A stretch of DNA of 64,000 bases from Neobacillus niacini NBRC 15566. Its GTDB lineage: Bacteria; Bacillota; Bacilli; Bacillales; Cytobacillaceae. A program made the position numbers and the translations under genes. Below the pieces are notes generated by a model. It did not search any database, was not told where the DNA came from, and saw nothing but the letters and a program-made list of their open reading frames with translations. The stretch spans positions 62,001 through 126,000 of the forward strand of contig NZ_BCVA01000004.1 in the NCBI RefSeq assembly GCF_001591505.1, written 5' to 3'. This document shows, in pieces, positions 8,293-17,202 of the stretch (position 1 is the first letter of the stretch; each line of letters starts with the position of its first letter).

Positions 8293-9189
8293 ATGAGAGT
8301 GAAGGGCTTAGAAAAAGGCAGAATTCTCGACTTTGTTGCTTATTGTAAGAAACATAGAAATCAAATTGATGACTCCTACTTGTATGATTTCGAGTTATTA
8401 AAGTTTGAAATAGGAGATGAAAACCCTACTTATCTAGCGATAAATCAACAAGATGAGATAGTCGGAGCAGTTTCACTTGTCATCGATGATTATCATAATC
8501 GTGGAAGAAGGGCTCGGTTTCGGATATTTCATACGGAAACGGAAGACCCTCAAGTCTATCAGTTACTTTTTAAAGAAGTTTTAAAACATGCGACTAACTT
8601 GGATAAGGTTTTTCTGTTTATCCCAGTAGCCAATAAAAATTTAATAAAGATGATCGAAGGCTTGAAGTTTTCTGTAGAAAGATACGCTTTCCTGCTTGTA
8701 AGAGAGGATTTGGACGTTCCTGAGATCCATTTGCCAGAGGGGTACGAACTGAAATCTTTTCGTCCAGGTCAAGATGAGGAAAATTGGTTAACGGTAAGAA
8801 ATGCTGCTTTTTCAACACTGAAAGGGAGTGAAACCCCCATTACGATTGAGGGTGTAAAAAAGTTATTAACCGATGATGATTATCTTGAGGGCGGCATGTT
8901 GGTCTTATTCGATCAAGAGAAACCGGTAGGTGTGATTAGAGGAGCAGATGATGAATATAATGCTGCTCCTATTATGAACATAGGCCCTGTTGCTATTTTG
9001 CCTGATTATCAAGGTCGAGGATTAGGTCAAAGCTTGCTTAGGGCTTCGCTAAGGTTTGCAAAGGAAAAAGGCTATAAACGAACCATCCTAAGTGTAAACG
9101 GAGAGAATGAGCGCGCACAGGCACTATATATTAAAGAGGGATTTAAACAGGTAGAGGCGGTTGTTTGTTATCAATATTTTTTAAAATAA
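8293..9189 (+). CDS. Two-domain GNAT acetyltransferase
   Basis: A 298-residue protein. The C-terminal half (from about residue 150) is a canonical GNAT domain with the acetyl-CoA loop ILPDYQGRGLGQSLL and the end motif NENERAQALY-like IKEGFK. The N-terminal half keeps a degenerate GNAT shape without a clear Q/RxxGxG/A loop. MshD and many Bacillus proteins have such tandem organisation with one active domain. Substrate unknown. It may be expressed with the VOC gene in front. A TGGGAGGGG site precedes the ATG. Confidence 0.8.
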   Translation: MRVKGLEKGRILDFVAYCKKHRNQIDDSYLYDFELLKFEIGDENPTYLAINQQDEIVGAVSLVIDDYHNRGRRARFRIFHTETEDPQVYQLLFKEVLKHATNLDKVFLFIPVANKNLIKMIEGLKFSVERYAFLLVREDLDVPEIHLPEGYELKSFRPGQDEENWLTVRNAAFSTLKGSETPITIEGVKKLLTDDDYLEGGMLVLFDQEKPVGVIRGADDEYNAAPIMNIGPVAILPDYQGRGLGQSLLRASLRFAKEKGYKRTILSVNGENERAQALYIKEGFKQVEAVVCYQYFLK

Positions 9190-9205
9190 GCAAAAGGTAC
9201 AAAAA

Positions 9206-9243
9206 AGGTGTTTTCTCATTTGCCAAAGAGAGAATGCCTTTTT
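9206..9243. terminator. Terminator after the GNAT gene
   Basis: Imperfect inverted repeat AAAAGGTGTTTTCTC / GAGAGAATGCCTTTT, 16 bases beyond the stop codon. Confidence 0.7.
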
Positions 9244-9341
9244 CTATTAAAACCGATTTATTCTCGGAAATATTTATTTATTTTTGTAGTTCCACATCCC
9301 TTGAAATCCCATATGCTTATAGTAATAAGGGGTGAGATGTA

Positions 9342-9635
9342 ATGAAAAAAGAACAATTTGACGCAGAAACACTAAAGCACATAAGGAGCAGACTGGATAC
9401 TGTTTATTCAATTGCCAAGAAAAATTACAATGACAACCCTGAATTGATGGACACAATCGAGAGCTTAGCCCAAATTGCTATTATGTTTACCAATATTAAA
9501 CTTCAAGAGGTTAACGATCACGAAGAAACTGCCAGCCCTCAGGGATACATCCTCTCCAAACTGTCACACTCGTACTCAAGAATGACAGAGTATGAAAAAC
9601 AAAAGATAAAAGACTTTCCTGAATGGAAACTGTAA
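9342..9635 (+). CDS. Small hypothetical protein, all-helical
   Basis: A 97-residue, acidic, soluble protein (MKKEQFDAETLKHIRSRLD...), rich in Lys/Glu, with no signal or membrane segment. I do not recognise the family. A good GGGGTGAG site precedes the ATG and a strong terminator follows the stop, so it is a real monocistronic gene. The C-terminal half (YILSKLSHSYSRMTEYEKQ) is predicted helical by composition. Confidence 0.7.
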   Translation: MKKEQFDAETLKHIRSRLDTVYSIAKKNYNDNPELMDTIESLAQIAIMFTNIKLQEVNDHEETASPQGYILSKLSHSYSRMTEYEKQKIKDFPEWKL

Positions 9636-9662
9636 ATTATAGTTTCTAACATGGAACCTCGT

Positions 9663-9697
9663 AAAAAGGCTCAGAGTTGGAAAACTCTGAGCCTTTT
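9663..9697. terminator. Bidirectional terminator
   Basis: Near-perfect 15-bp stem AAAAGGCTCAGAGTT / AACTCTGAGCCTTTT between the convergent hypothetical and SnoaL-like genes. Confidence 0.88.
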
Positions 9698-9701
9698 CAT
9701 T

Positions 9702-10130
9702 TTAAAAAACTGTATGAGCATTTTTGGTTAAAGCCCCCAATTCATAAAGAATGGCAGCATCACTATTTTCACACCAAAGCTCTTTTACTTTGCCCTCATG
9801 AAAAATAAAGATCATGATACCCGTTTCCTTTACCCGCTGGTTCTCGGAAGGGATATTGTACCATCCACCCTTATACGTCATCCATCCTGTATAACGAACA
9901 ACTAATTTATTCCCTTGCTCAATTAAATCCTCCAAAACCCATTCATCGTCATGAAAAACAGCACGATACCATTTCATAAACTCTTTCATCTTTACTTTTG
10001 AGTTGTCACCATTTCTAGAATGATATATAAAGTCCTGTGTTGTTAGTTCATCTAAAACATCCAGATTACCCTTAGTAAAGTACTCGTTAAACCATCTCTC
10101 TGCGATTACCTTTTTTTCCGTACTAACCAT
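9702..10130 (-). CDS. SnoaL/NTF2-like protein
   Basis: About 142 residues with the SnoaL-like pattern: WFNEYFTKGNLDVLDELTTQDFIYH, then FMKWYRAVFHDDEWVLEDLIEQGNKLVVRYTGWMTYKG and the C-terminal EGKVKELWCENSD. The cone-shaped NTF2 fold serves polyketide cyclases, ester cyclases and many small-molecule binding proteins; here the ligand is unknown. The frame opens at a GTG at 10145, but GGAGGGG lies 6 bases before the ATG at 10130, so I use that start. Confidence 0.8.
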   Translation of the reverse strand: MVSTEKKVIAERWFNEYFTKGNLDVLDELTTQDFIYHSRNGDNSKVKMKEFMKWYRAVFHDDEWVLEDLIEQGNKLVVRYTGWMTYKGGWYNIPSENQRVKETGIMIFIFHEGKVKELWCENSDAAILYELGALTKNAHTVF

Positions 10131-10374
10131 TTTTTTCCCCTCCACTATCTGTCTTTTTTCATTTTATCATGATTAGGAGTAGAACGCTTTCAGTCGAGTT
10201 TTCTTTTTAAATCTCGACCAATAATGTCAATTTTAAGAACTTATCTATATTTATAACGCTGATATTACGGAGTTTATAGGGAAAATTGTCTAACGATTAT
10301 CTACCTCTTAAGAAGGATATCCTGTAATCAAAAGGGAAGTTCGTTATTAGGAACAACCAGGAGGTTAGAGTACG

Positions 10375-10671
10375 ATGGTTTTGCTATTTCATTATTTATC
10401 TCTTTTGAATATATTTGATGCTTTCATTACTTACTTTGGTTTGGAAAACTCACTAATACAGGAAATGAACCCGCTTATGAATAAACTATATGAAGCAGAT
10501 CCGGCTTTGTTTTTGATTACCAAGATGGCATTTTCACTGTTTCTATATTTGTTTATTCTATTTAAGAAGGTACCAACATCCTCCCTTACAAAGGGACTCA
10601 CGGTCTTTGCCTCAAGTTTCTATACCTTGCTATTTTTCCTTCATTGCTATTGGCTCGTTGTTCTCCTTTAA
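10375..10671 (+). CDS. DUF5658 family small membrane protein
   Basis: A 98-residue protein with three hydrophobic segments (about 5-25, 43-62, 75-96). The N-terminus LLNIFDAFITYFGLENSLIQEMNPLMN, with an aspartate in helix 1 and a conserved MNP, is the mark of DUF5658. Function unknown. AGGAGG lies 10 bases before the ATG. After the stop an AGGTGCC / GGCACCT hairpin lacks a T run, so it may be only a weak terminator. Confidence 0.75.
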   Translation: MVLLFHYLSLLNIFDAFITYFGLENSLIQEMNPLMNKLYEADPALFLITKMAFSLFLYLFILFKKVPTSSLTKGLTVFASSFYTLLFFLHCYWLVVLL

Positions 10672-10850
10672 AGGTGCCTATCCAAACTTTTGGCGGGCAC
10701 CTATTAAGTTTGAAAGATGTCCTTTTGCTTAAGAGGGACACAAAGGCAATCCCTCTGGAACACACACTACTGCAATGATAGTCAACCTCACTCCTTCCCA
10801 GTAAAACTTGTATTTTTCAAGTAATGATTTTCTTGCTTTTAATAATATTG

Positions 10851-10879
10851 TTCAAGTCTCTGGGATAATTTTGTATAAT
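10851..10879 (+). promoter_or_regulatory. Possible sigma-A promoter for the DUF6241-like gene
   Basis: A perfect -10 TATAAT at 10874-10879 with a weak -35 TTCAAG 17 bases upstream, 60 bases before the gene start. Visual call only. Confidence 0.45.
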
Positions 10880-10938
10880 TAATAGAAATTGGGCTTTTGC
10901 CGAAAAAACATAGATTTAGAGTTAAGGGGGAAAGCACA

Positions 10939-11460
10939 ATGAAAAAATTAAAGGTGTGGGGTCCTTTGGTTGGGATTCTAGCTATTATTGTGGGAGTCTA
11001 TTTTTATTTAATTGAAGATAACGGAATGAAAATAAACGTAATGAAAAATGATCCTGTCGCTGCAAAAGAGGCGCAAACAAAAATCGATAAAAGCTTTGAG
11101 ACCCCTGTATCTAGCAAAGTAATGGAAGAGTATGAAACGATGAGTGAAGGGAAACTAATTCAAGAAGTACACAATATGACCCATCAAAAGGTGGAGGCAG
11201 ACAAAAAATGGGGCTCCTCCGAAATCACCGCGGATAAAGTTCAGAAATTATATGATGTAATAAGAAATAATAATTTCAAAAATGGCAGCACGAAACAAAT
11301 GCTCCTAGAAATCCTAGAACCATGGCTGGAAAAAGACTTCTCTAATGCCGTAAGCGCCCATAATCGCATTTGGTCCTCCCAAAATGGAAACATCGGCAAA
11401 GCCACCCGGCTTCTCACTCCACAAGAGGAACTTGAATACATTGAGGACAAGTTTCGCTGA
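10939..11460 (+). CDS. Membrane-anchored DUF6241-like protein
   Basis: A 173-residue protein: a short basic N-terminus, one hydrophobic segment (residues 6-25, a signal anchor), then an extracellular helical region with EGKLIQEVHNMTHQKVEADKKWG and NRIWSSQNGNIGKATRLL. The pattern agrees with DUF6241 proteins of Bacilli, whose role is unknown. The frame extends upstream, but AGGGGG lies 8 bases before the ATG at 10939. A dispersed repeat sits 21 bases after the stop, before the next, similarly built, membrane-anchored gene. Confidence 0.7.
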   Translation: MKKLKVWGPLVGILAIIVGVYFYLIEDNGMKINVMKNDPVAAKEAQTKIDKSFETPVSSKVMEEYETMSEGKLIQEVHNMTHQKVEADKKWGSSEITADKVQKLYDVIRNNNFKNGSTKQMLLEILEPWLEKDFSNAVSAHNRIWSSQNGNIGKATRLLTPQEELEYIEDKFR

Positions 11461-11481
11461 TGGTGCAGTAGACCAGTTGAT

Positions 11482-11527
11482 GGTGCCTGTCACCGCTCGT
11501 GGACACTGTCCACCTCAGGCGGACAGT
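11482..11527 (+). repeat. REP-like element, long form (copy 2)
   Basis: GGTGCCTGTCACC, then GTGGACACTGTCCAC, then CTCAGGCGGACAGT. Same orientation as copy 1; intergenic. Confidence 0.9.
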
Positions 11528-11608
11528 TGTAAAAGGTTAACTTCATTAATATTTGGACGTGGATGGACATAGTCTTAATTATGGAAGTCTGTAGTGAAGG
11601 AGAGGTCC

Positions 11609-12079
11609 ATGGTTAGAAAGTCCGCGTCGCTTAAGGGTTTTATGGTAGGAATCGTGTTGCTAGTCTGTATCGTTATTGTTTTTATGCTAATAGGGAAATC
11701 TTGGTTTTCACCTGATAAAGAGGCAGTGGGTGTAGTGGAGGAGTTTTATTTGTATGAACAGGAGGGGGAATTTGCTTCATCCTGGAAGCTTTTCCATTCA
11801 ACTATGAAAGAAAGGTTCGGTAAAGGGCATTATATACAAGACCGAGCTCACGTATTTATGAATCACTTTGGCGTCGAAACATTTGACTTTATATTGAGTG
11901 AGCCTGATAAAATTGATCATTGGAAAATGTCTAAAACAGGACCAGCCATGAAAAACGTCTACAAAATACTCGTCACCCAAACCTACAAAGGAAAATACGG
12001 CAACTTTGATCTGAAACAAGAGGTTTTTGTTGTTCAAGAAAAAGATGAGTGGACAATTCTTTGGGATTACAACCAATAA
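11609..12079 (+). CDS. Membrane-anchored hypothetical protein (NTF2-like ectodomain)
   Basis: A 156-residue protein with an N-terminal basic stretch and a hydrophobic anchor (residues ~11-32), followed by an extracellular domain VVEEFYLYEQEGEFASSWKLFHSTMKERF ... DEWTILWDYNQ. The length, the VxxFY...G...A start and the closing W-I-L-W strand resemble an NTF2/DUF4878-like fold, but this is inference. AAGGAG precedes the ATG at 11609; the GTG at 11594 is less likely. It ends two bases before a solo repeat hairpin. Confidence 0.65.
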   Translation: MVRKSASLKGFMVGIVLLVCIVIVFMLIGKSWFSPDKEAVGVVEEFYLYEQEGEFASSWKLFHSTMKERFGKGHYIQDRAHVFMNHFGVETFDFILSEPDKIDHWKMSKTGPAMKNVYKILVTQTYKGKYGNFDLKQEVFVVQEKDEWTILWDYNQ

Positions 12080-12080
12080 C

Positions 12081-12093
12081 GGTGACAGGCACC
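12081..12093 (-). repeat. Solo REP hairpin module (short copy)
   Basis: GGTGACAGGCACC, the reverse complement of the first module, two bases after the stop codon of the preceding gene. The second module is absent. Confidence 0.75.
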
Positions 12094-12150
12094 CTCTGTT
12101 GAGATCTGTTTCATTGACGGATGTTGACGGAGGGGTGTTTTTTTGGTTAT

Positions 12151-12174
12151 GATTATCTTGAATTCAAGATAATC
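12151..12174. promoter_or_regulatory. MhqR-like operator upstream of the ring-cleaving dioxygenase
   Basis: A perfect 24-bp palindrome whose core is TATCTTGAATTCAAGATA. The B. subtilis MhqR (MarR family) operator is a palindrome of the form ATCTcgAATTCgAGAT in front of mhq genes. The location, 35 bases before the ATG of an MhqA/MhqO-type dioxygenase, agrees. Assignment to MhqR is by analogy. Confidence 0.75.
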
Positions 12175-12208
12175 ACATACTCACCAAGTTCGTTTAGGAG
12201 GCTATTGT

Positions 12209-13183
12209 ATGCAGCTGTTAGGTTTACATCATGTTTCGATCTTAACGGGTAAGGCCGAGAGGAACTTTCAATTTTATACAAAGATTTTAGGGTTGAGATT
12301 GATCAAGAAAACCGTTAACCAAGATAACACAGAATCTTATCATTTATTTTATGGTGACGCAAAGGGCAGTCCTGGCACTGAGGTTACCTTCTTTGATATT
12401 CCAGGGTTGGGGCATACATATCCTGGTATTGGCAGTATTTCCTCTACATCACTTCGAGTGAAGGACACGAAGGCACTCCACTACTGGGAAGCTCGTTTTG
12501 AGCAGTTCGGAATTCGGCATGGGCGAATAGAGAAGCGGAATAATCGTGACTCGCTTGCGTTTCAAGATTTTGAGGGAACTCGTTTAGTTTTAGTCGCAGA
12601 TAACGGTGAAGAAGGAGTTCGTGCTGGTGTTCCTTGGGACAAAAGTGAAGTACCGATAGAACATGCTATCATTGGTTTGGGTCCTGTTACCTTAACAGTT
12701 GGTGTTCCCGATAAAACAATTAAAGTATTAACCGAAGTTATGGGGTTTACACAGACTGGCACTTATCCATCGCTTGATGGGGACTTCCCAGCTATTCAAG
12801 TTTTTTCAACAGGAGAAGGCGGCTCAGGGGCTGAGGTGCACATGGAAACGAGGCCAGATTTATCAAGGGCGCGGCCCGGGCGGGGAAGTGTCCATCACGT
12901 AGCATTTCGCATTCCTAATGAGGAGGAATATGACTATTGGGCTCAGAGAATTGCTGCATCAGGACTAATGAATTCAGGTAAAGTGGAACGGTATTACTTC
13001 AAGGCCCTCTATTTCCGAGAACCAAATCATATCCTTTTTGAATTATCAACGGATACACCTGGTTTCGACGTGGACGAACCCATTGAAACGTTAGGGGAAA
13101 AGCTTGCACTGCCGCCATTCTTGGAACCACGCCGGGCAGAGATTGAAACGGGGCTGCGGCCATTAGATTTAGAAAGTAAGTAA
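12209..13183 (+). CDS. Ring-cleaving dioxygenase, MhqA/MhqO type (VOC family)
   Basis: A 324-residue protein with two VOC modules: LLGLHHVSILTGKAERNFQFY at the start and GPVTLTVGVPDKTIKVLTEVMGF from about residue 150. Metal ligands are expected at HHVS, in VHHVAFRI and in HILFELSTD. Family members (MhqA, MhqE, MhqO) are extradiol dioxygenase-like proteins that protect Bacillus from hydroquinones and catechols. A palindromic MhqR-like operator lies just upstream, so quinone-inducible expression is likely. TTTAGGAGG precedes the ATG and a good terminator follows. Which mhq paralogue it matches cannot be decided by eye. Confidence 0.85.
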   Translation: MQLLGLHHVSILTGKAERNFQFYTKILGLRLIKKTVNQDNTESYHLFYGDAKGSPGTEVTFFDIPGLGHTYPGIGSISSTSLRVKDTKALHYWEARFEQFGIRHGRIEKRNNRDSLAFQDFEGTRLVLVADNGEEGVRAGVPWDKSEVPIEHAIIGLGPVTLTVGVPDKTIKVLTEVMGFTQTGTYPSLDGDFPAIQVFSTGEGGSGAEVHMETRPDLSRARPGRGSVHHVAFRIPNEEEYDYWAQRIAASGLMNSGKVERYYFKALYFREPNHILFELSTDTPGFDVDEPIETLGEKLALPPFLEPRRAEIETGLRPLDLESK

Positions 13184-13190
13184 ATCCATC

Positions 13191-13228
13191 AAGACAGGGA
13201 CCATATAATATGGAACTTGTCTTTTTTT
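13191..13228. terminator. Terminator of the dioxygenase gene
   Basis: AAGACA-G-CC / GG-C-TGTCTT around ATATAATAT, followed by TTTTTTT. Confidence 0.8.
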
Positions 13229-13408
13229 CTTGGCACAATCTTCTCGCTATATTAATCTATAGAAAAATCCTCTTTTTAAAAATTTTTTAAAAAATCTCCA
13301 ACACTTTTCTCCTCTCAACCGTTATCTTACTGAATGCGGTAAAAAACAACCTAATTCTTCAACACAAGGCAAAGATTTTCACTAAATAATAAAAATGAAT
13401 AAAAGTGA

Positions 13409-13888
13409 GTGGTCAATGTGAAAGTCGACGTGAGTGATTTATATGAAAAGTTAAAAGATGATCTGTTCCGTTTTGCCCGCTCTATTGCAAGGCATGAGCA
13501 GGAGGCGAATGACTTAGTTCAGGATGCCATGATAAAATCGCTCAATGAACCCGAACTCCTTAGCCTGGCGGATTATAAGCAGCGTGCATGGTTTTTCCGG
13601 GTCATGAAAAATAGGCTGATTGATGATCGTCGAAAAGAACAGCGATTGACTGCTTGGGAAGATGATTTTGATTTTTCGATACGGGAGGCCGGTGTCAGCC
13701 ACTTAGAAATAACGGAGTTACTTGGACATTTGCCACAGGATTTAAGTGATTTAATTTTTAAAAGATATTGGTTAGGGCTTTCGAGTCAGGAAATTGGCGG
13801 TCAGTTAGGGCTTCCTGCCTCAACGGTACGCTATAAGCTTCATCTCGCCATCAAACGACTACGAACCATTTTAGAGGAGGAAAAATAA
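13409..13888 (+). CDS. ECF-like sigma-70 family factor
   Basis: About 159 residues with sigma region 2 (DLFRFARSIARHEQEANDLVQDAMIKSL, then YKQRAWFFRVMKNRLIDDRRK) and region 4 (LPQDLSDLIFKRYWLGLSSQEIGG...STVRYKLHLAIKRL). Region 3 is missing, which is the ECF layout. The start is a GTG (13409 or 13418) with only a weak ribosome binding site. The stop overlaps the next gene by one base (TAATG), so the two are translated together. No classical transmembrane anti-sigma factor follows; the partner is a soluble repeat protein, which may take that role. Confidence 0.85.
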   Translation: MVNVKVDVSDLYEKLKDDLFRFARSIARHEQEANDLVQDAMIKSLNEPELLSLADYKQRAWFFRVMKNRLIDDRRKEQRLTAWEDDFDFSIREAGVSHLEITELLGHLPQDLSDLIFKRYWLGLSSQEIGGQLGLPASTVRYKLHLAIKRLRTILEEEK

Positions 13889-15093
13889 TGAGTCAACGAA
13901 TTGGAAATGTGGGATTGTTAAACTTGGTGAATGCTACGGAAGAAAGCATTAAGGAGATCGAACGGATTGAAAACGCAGGACTTGTACTTTATGGAAAAGA
14001 AAATGCACATTTATTAACAAAGTTAAATATTGGAAATATAGGAGCAAGCTTAGAGATTCCAGCTGGTTTCCGCCTATTTAATGGGGTTTTTCATCTCAAT
14101 CAAAACTATCTTTCTTCTATTGCAGACCCCGTTTTTCTCCTTGTAAACGGCATAGTGATTATTGATCAAGATGTGCAGCCAGACCAAGTTCAGGCAGGGC
14201 AGTTAAATTTGATGGTAAACGGAAAAGTGTATTGTCCTTCACACCTCACAGGTCTTGTCGTTAATATGCTTTCCAAAGGCACTGGTGAAGTTGAAACCTA
14301 TGATGGTGCACCTCCTCGGTTGGAGGATGGTAAGTTCACATTAACTAATTCCTTTTTACAGTCGATTGATGAGTCTCTATATTTAGTGGTCAATGGGCTG
14401 CTCACATTTGCAGAGGACCTTAATCTTGATCAATTTAATGAAAAAATTAATAAGTTAGAGGTAAACGGGAAAATTTCACTCTATGAAAACCAAGAAACCT
14501 ATTTATATAAAAAAGCAGCTTCCTTAGCAACCTGTAAGGTGGAGGTATTTCCTGCGGGGTATGAAGTGCTTGAAAAACCTCTGCGCTTAAATGCCCGTTC
14601 GATTCGCAGATTCCAACAAAAAAAATGGTACACCCATAAACCGATCATTATTGAAAGCGATGTTTCAAGAGAAATGCTGACGAAAGCCATTGAAAAAATT
14701 CATTCCACTTCAATCATCGTTTGCTGCGAGGAAGTCGAAGATCTTGTTTATGAATTATTAAGTTTGATGGAAACAGAAGTATTATCCTACGAAAGTAAAT
14801 TTATTTTAATTGAAGGGAAAGAAATATGGTCAAACGATCAATTCCAAGCCTTAGACCAGGCAGCTAATTTCATCGTTAACGGCCAGCTAATCCTTGATAA
14901 TGATGTTAGCGAAGATGCGCTTCGATCCAAAGTATCCACATTAGATATCTTAGGAGAAGTCCTGGTACGCGAGAAAAAACTAAAAGGTGTCCTTCAAAAT
15001 ATCATCCGACTCAATACAGGAACAATAGAAGAAGAAAGAAGTAAGCATGAAACAGGAGTAGCACTTCAAAACGTGGGAGAGCTTACATTATAA
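13888..15093 (+). CDS. VNG-repeat protein coupled to the sigma factor
   Basis: A 401-residue soluble protein of unknown family. Three repeat units each carry two VNG-type turns exactly 24 residues apart: VNG at 86 and 110, at 168 and 192, and VNG at 330 with ILG at 354. Within a unit the pattern is hydrophobic-VNG-xLxxxxDvxxDQ...kLxVNGkv, which suggests stacked beta-strands as in bactofilin-like beta-helices. The N-terminal part (LNLVNATEESIKEIERIENAGLVLYG) resembles a degenerate unit. No signal peptide or membrane helix. Tight coupling to the sigma gene makes a regulatory or target role likely; function unknown. Confidence 0.75.
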   Translation: MSQRIGNVGLLNLVNATEESIKEIERIENAGLVLYGKENAHLLTKLNIGNIGASLEIPAGFRLFNGVFHLNQNYLSSIADPVFLLVNGIVIIDQDVQPDQVQAGQLNLMVNGKVYCPSHLTGLVVNMLSKGTGEVETYDGAPPRLEDGKFTLTNSFLQSIDESLYLVVNGLLTFAEDLNLDQFNEKINKLEVNGKISLYENQETYLYKKAASLATCKVEVFPAGYEVLEKPLRLNARSIRRFQQKKWYTHKPIIIESDVSREMLTKAIEKIHSTSIIVCCEEVEDLVYELLSLMETEVLSYESKFILIEGKEIWSNDQFQALDQAANFIVNGQLILDNDVSEDALRSKVSTLDILGEVLVREKKLKGVLQNIIRLNTGTIEEERSKHETGVALQNVGELTL

Positions 15094-15108
15094 ACACACG
15101 GTAACACC

Positions 15109-15141
15109 AAACCCCAAGCGCTTGCTTCGCTTGGGGTTTTT
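15109..15141. terminator. Terminator of the sigma operon
   Basis: Stem AAACCCCAAGCG / CGCTTGGGGTTT followed by TTT. Confidence 0.9.
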
Positions 15142-15150
15142 AACTGGGCC

Positions 15151-15163
15151 GGTGCCTGTCACT
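15151..15163 (+). repeat. Solo REP hairpin module (short copy)
   Basis: GGTGCCTGTCACT: the first module with one mismatch, no second module. Confidence 0.65.
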
Positions 15164-15288
15164 AATCTGTGTTACCATTCTGAATATCTACAAAAGGTAG
15201 AGTTTGCCATTTTCCTTTTATACTTAAATGTCTATACATTTTAAAAAAAATATTTATAATATTAGAATAAATAGAATTATCAGAATAA

Positions 15289-16740
<1,452 letters not shown>

Positions 16741-16758
16741 ATTTTATCTTTGCAGTCA

Positions 16759-16790
16759 CCCTCAACATTTTTTGTGAGGGATTTTTTTAT
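16759..16790. terminator. Terminator of the first GH1 gene
   Basis: CCCTCA-ACA / TGTGAGGG hairpin followed by a long T run. Confidence 0.85.
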
Positions 16791-16965
16791 TTTTTTTTGA
16801 AATGATTTTGCTATTTTTCCATAACTCTATGTTTCACGATTCACAAAATAAAATATACACAGTTAACCTCTTTAAGAAAAAATAACCTAGGTAGAAGTTC
16901 CTAATTTTATTATTTAAATACAATAAATTCCATAACCCTTGTCAGAATTGGTCGAAAATTTAAAA

Positions 16966-16994
16966 TTGACTAAATTTAGCTCGGATGATAAATT
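16966..16994 (+). promoter_or_regulatory. Putative sigma-A promoter of the catabolic operon
   Basis: -35 TTGACT at 16966-16971, 17-base spacer, -10 TAAATT at 16989-16994. The predicted start point falls just before the operator array, which suits repression by a LacI-type protein. Confidence 0.6.
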
Positions 16995-17003
16995 CTAAAT
17001 CAA

Positions 17004-17043
17004 GGAAACCGATTTCCAAAACCGATTTCCAAAATCGATTTCC
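17004..17043. promoter_or_regulatory. Three overlapping LacI-type operators
   Basis: GGAAACCGATTTCC is a palindrome around a central CG; its right arm repeats as CCGATTTCC, CCGATTTCC and TCGATTTCC at an exact 13-bp pitch (central CG at 17010, 17023, 17036). Central CG palindromes are the rule for LacI-family operators. The likely ligand-responsive regulator is the LacI protein encoded at 22251-23309 in the same operon. Confidence 0.7.
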
Positions 17044-17105
17044 TAAAGCACTTTCATCTTGTCAGGACAAATAGTTTGGCTATAGGAACTCTGTTTCTAA
17101 AGTTT

Positions 17106-17120
17106 TTCAAACGCTTACAT
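17106..17120. promoter_or_regulatory. cre-like site (CcpA)
   Basis: On the minus strand ATGTAAGCGTTTGAA matches the catabolite-responsive element WTGNAANCGNWNNCW except for the C. It lies within the leader of the catabolic operon, a position where CcpA would block elongation. A weaker match, ATGTAAGCACTACCA, lies at 18934-18948 before the binding-protein gene. Confidence 0.55.
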
Positions 17121-17202
17121 AATAGGGAGGGTTGTCAATTAAATCATCGTTTTTGAAGCAGCAATTATTTTAATAAATCTAAAATAAAGGGGAAGATGAA
17201 CA

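Noticed and set aside
10672-10706. AGGTGCC / GGCACCT hairpin after the DUF5658 gene
   Set aside because: No T run; resembles the first REP module only by GGTGCC, too weak to call either a terminator or a repeat copy.
13315-13342. Possible ECF promoter TCAACC / CGGTAA before the sigma gene
   Set aside because: Spacing and -10 are only loosely ECF-like; mentioned in the sigma finding but not listed as a feature.
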